From Actinomyces sp. (lineage in GTDB: Bacteria > Actinomycetota > Actinomycetes > Actinomycetales > Actinomycetaceae): a DNA stretch of 5,330 nt. Both the position numbers and the translations under genes were made by a program. The DNA is taken from the NCBI RefSeq assembly GCF_030530635.1, contig NZ_JAUMUL010000106.1:1-5330 (forward strand). The letters run 5' to 3'. Positions 5,131-5,330 of this stretch are shown here, piece after piece. Position 1 is the first letter of the stretch, and each line of letters starts with the position of its first letter. The notes under the pieces were generated by a model, which had not been told where the DNA came from, searched no databases, and was given only the letters and a program-made list of their open reading frames with translations.

Positions 5131-5330
5131 ATGAGCAGCAAGGACAGCAAAAGAACCCGGATGAGCGCCTCCGAGCGACGCGAGCAGCTCATCGCCGTGG
5201 CCCGCGCCCTCTTCGCCAAGAAGGGGTTCGAGGCCACCAGCATTGAGGAGATAGCCAATCGGGCGAAGGTGTCCAAGCCCGTGGTCTACGAGCACTTCGG
5301 CGGCAAGGAGGGCCTGTACGCCGTCATCGT
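5131..5330 (+). CDS. TetR/AcrR-family transcriptional regulator, N-terminal part (cut by window edge)
   Basis: The visible 66 residues form a complete TetR DNA-binding domain. Helix 1 is REQLIAVARALFAKKGFEATS, and the helix-turn-helix is IEEIANRAKVSKPVVYEHFGGKEGLYAVIV. The family binds palindromic operators as dimers and releases DNA when a ligand binds the C-terminal domain, which lies outside the window. The SKPVVYEHFGGKEGLYAV stretch is typical of a conserved actinobacterial subgroup. That resemblance comes from memory of family sequences, not from a search. ATG 5131 is taken as the start. ATG 5161 (MSASERREQL) is in frame and gives a more usual N-terminus, while the longer form adds a basic Ser/Lys/Arg stretch. 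Neither has a good ribosome binding site, so leaderless translation is possible. It is divergent from the LuxR-type gene. The ligand and targets are unknown. Confidence 0.9.
   Translation, partial: MSSKDSKRTRMSASERREQLIAVARALFAKKGFEATSIEEIANRAKVSKPVVYEHFGGKEGLYAVI

Noticed and set aside
5043..5246. 67-codon plus-strand frame overlapping the TetR start
   Set aside because: It is out of frame with the clear TetR HTH and has no recognisable features.

Overview
The window comes from a high-GC Gram-positive bacterium, most likely an actinobacterium (Actinomycetota). The signs are heavy G/C use at third codon positions, a large LuxR-type regulator built on the LAL/MalT plan, and a TetR N-terminus of a type common in actinobacteria. 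An Actinomyces-like host is plausible, but the sequence alone does not prove a genus.

Layout from left to right. A thioredoxin-family gene (4-372, +) is followed by a dps ferritin-like gene (best start 443, end 925, +). Both have strongly G/C-ending codons, and together they look like a small redox and iron-stress pair. Dps has a candidate extended -10 promoter just before it. Next comes an extremely G/C-rich block (about 930-1049) with three consecutive hairpins and a G-tract able to form a quadruplex. It leads into a coding segment (1199-1801, +) that carries the C-terminal part of a DUF559/AbiEi-like protein with a restriction-endonuclease-like fold. Its reading frame continues upstream without a usable start, so it looks like a 5'-truncated relic. 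Its stop codon lies inside a perfect 16-bp stem-loop (1799-1836), which sits between this gene and the convergent large regulator.

The minus strand from 4737 down to 1909 encodes a 942-residue LuxR-C-terminal regulator. Its N-terminal ATPase-like region has lost recognisable Walker A and Walker B motifs, while its DNA-binding domain is intact. A textbook ribosome binding site shows that it starts at GTG 4737 rather than at the longer ATG 4752. A 393-base divergent intergenic region (4738-5130) holds clusters of small palindromes and direct repeats, which are candidate operators. It separates the regulator from a TetR-family gene (5131 onward, +) that runs off the right edge.

I see no CRISPR array, tRNA, rRNA, transposase, phage gene or recognisable defence operon. 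The items most worth a second look are the STAND-like regulator without nucleotide-binding motifs, the truncated DUF559-type gene beside the hairpin/G-tract block, and the divergent LuxR/TetR control region.
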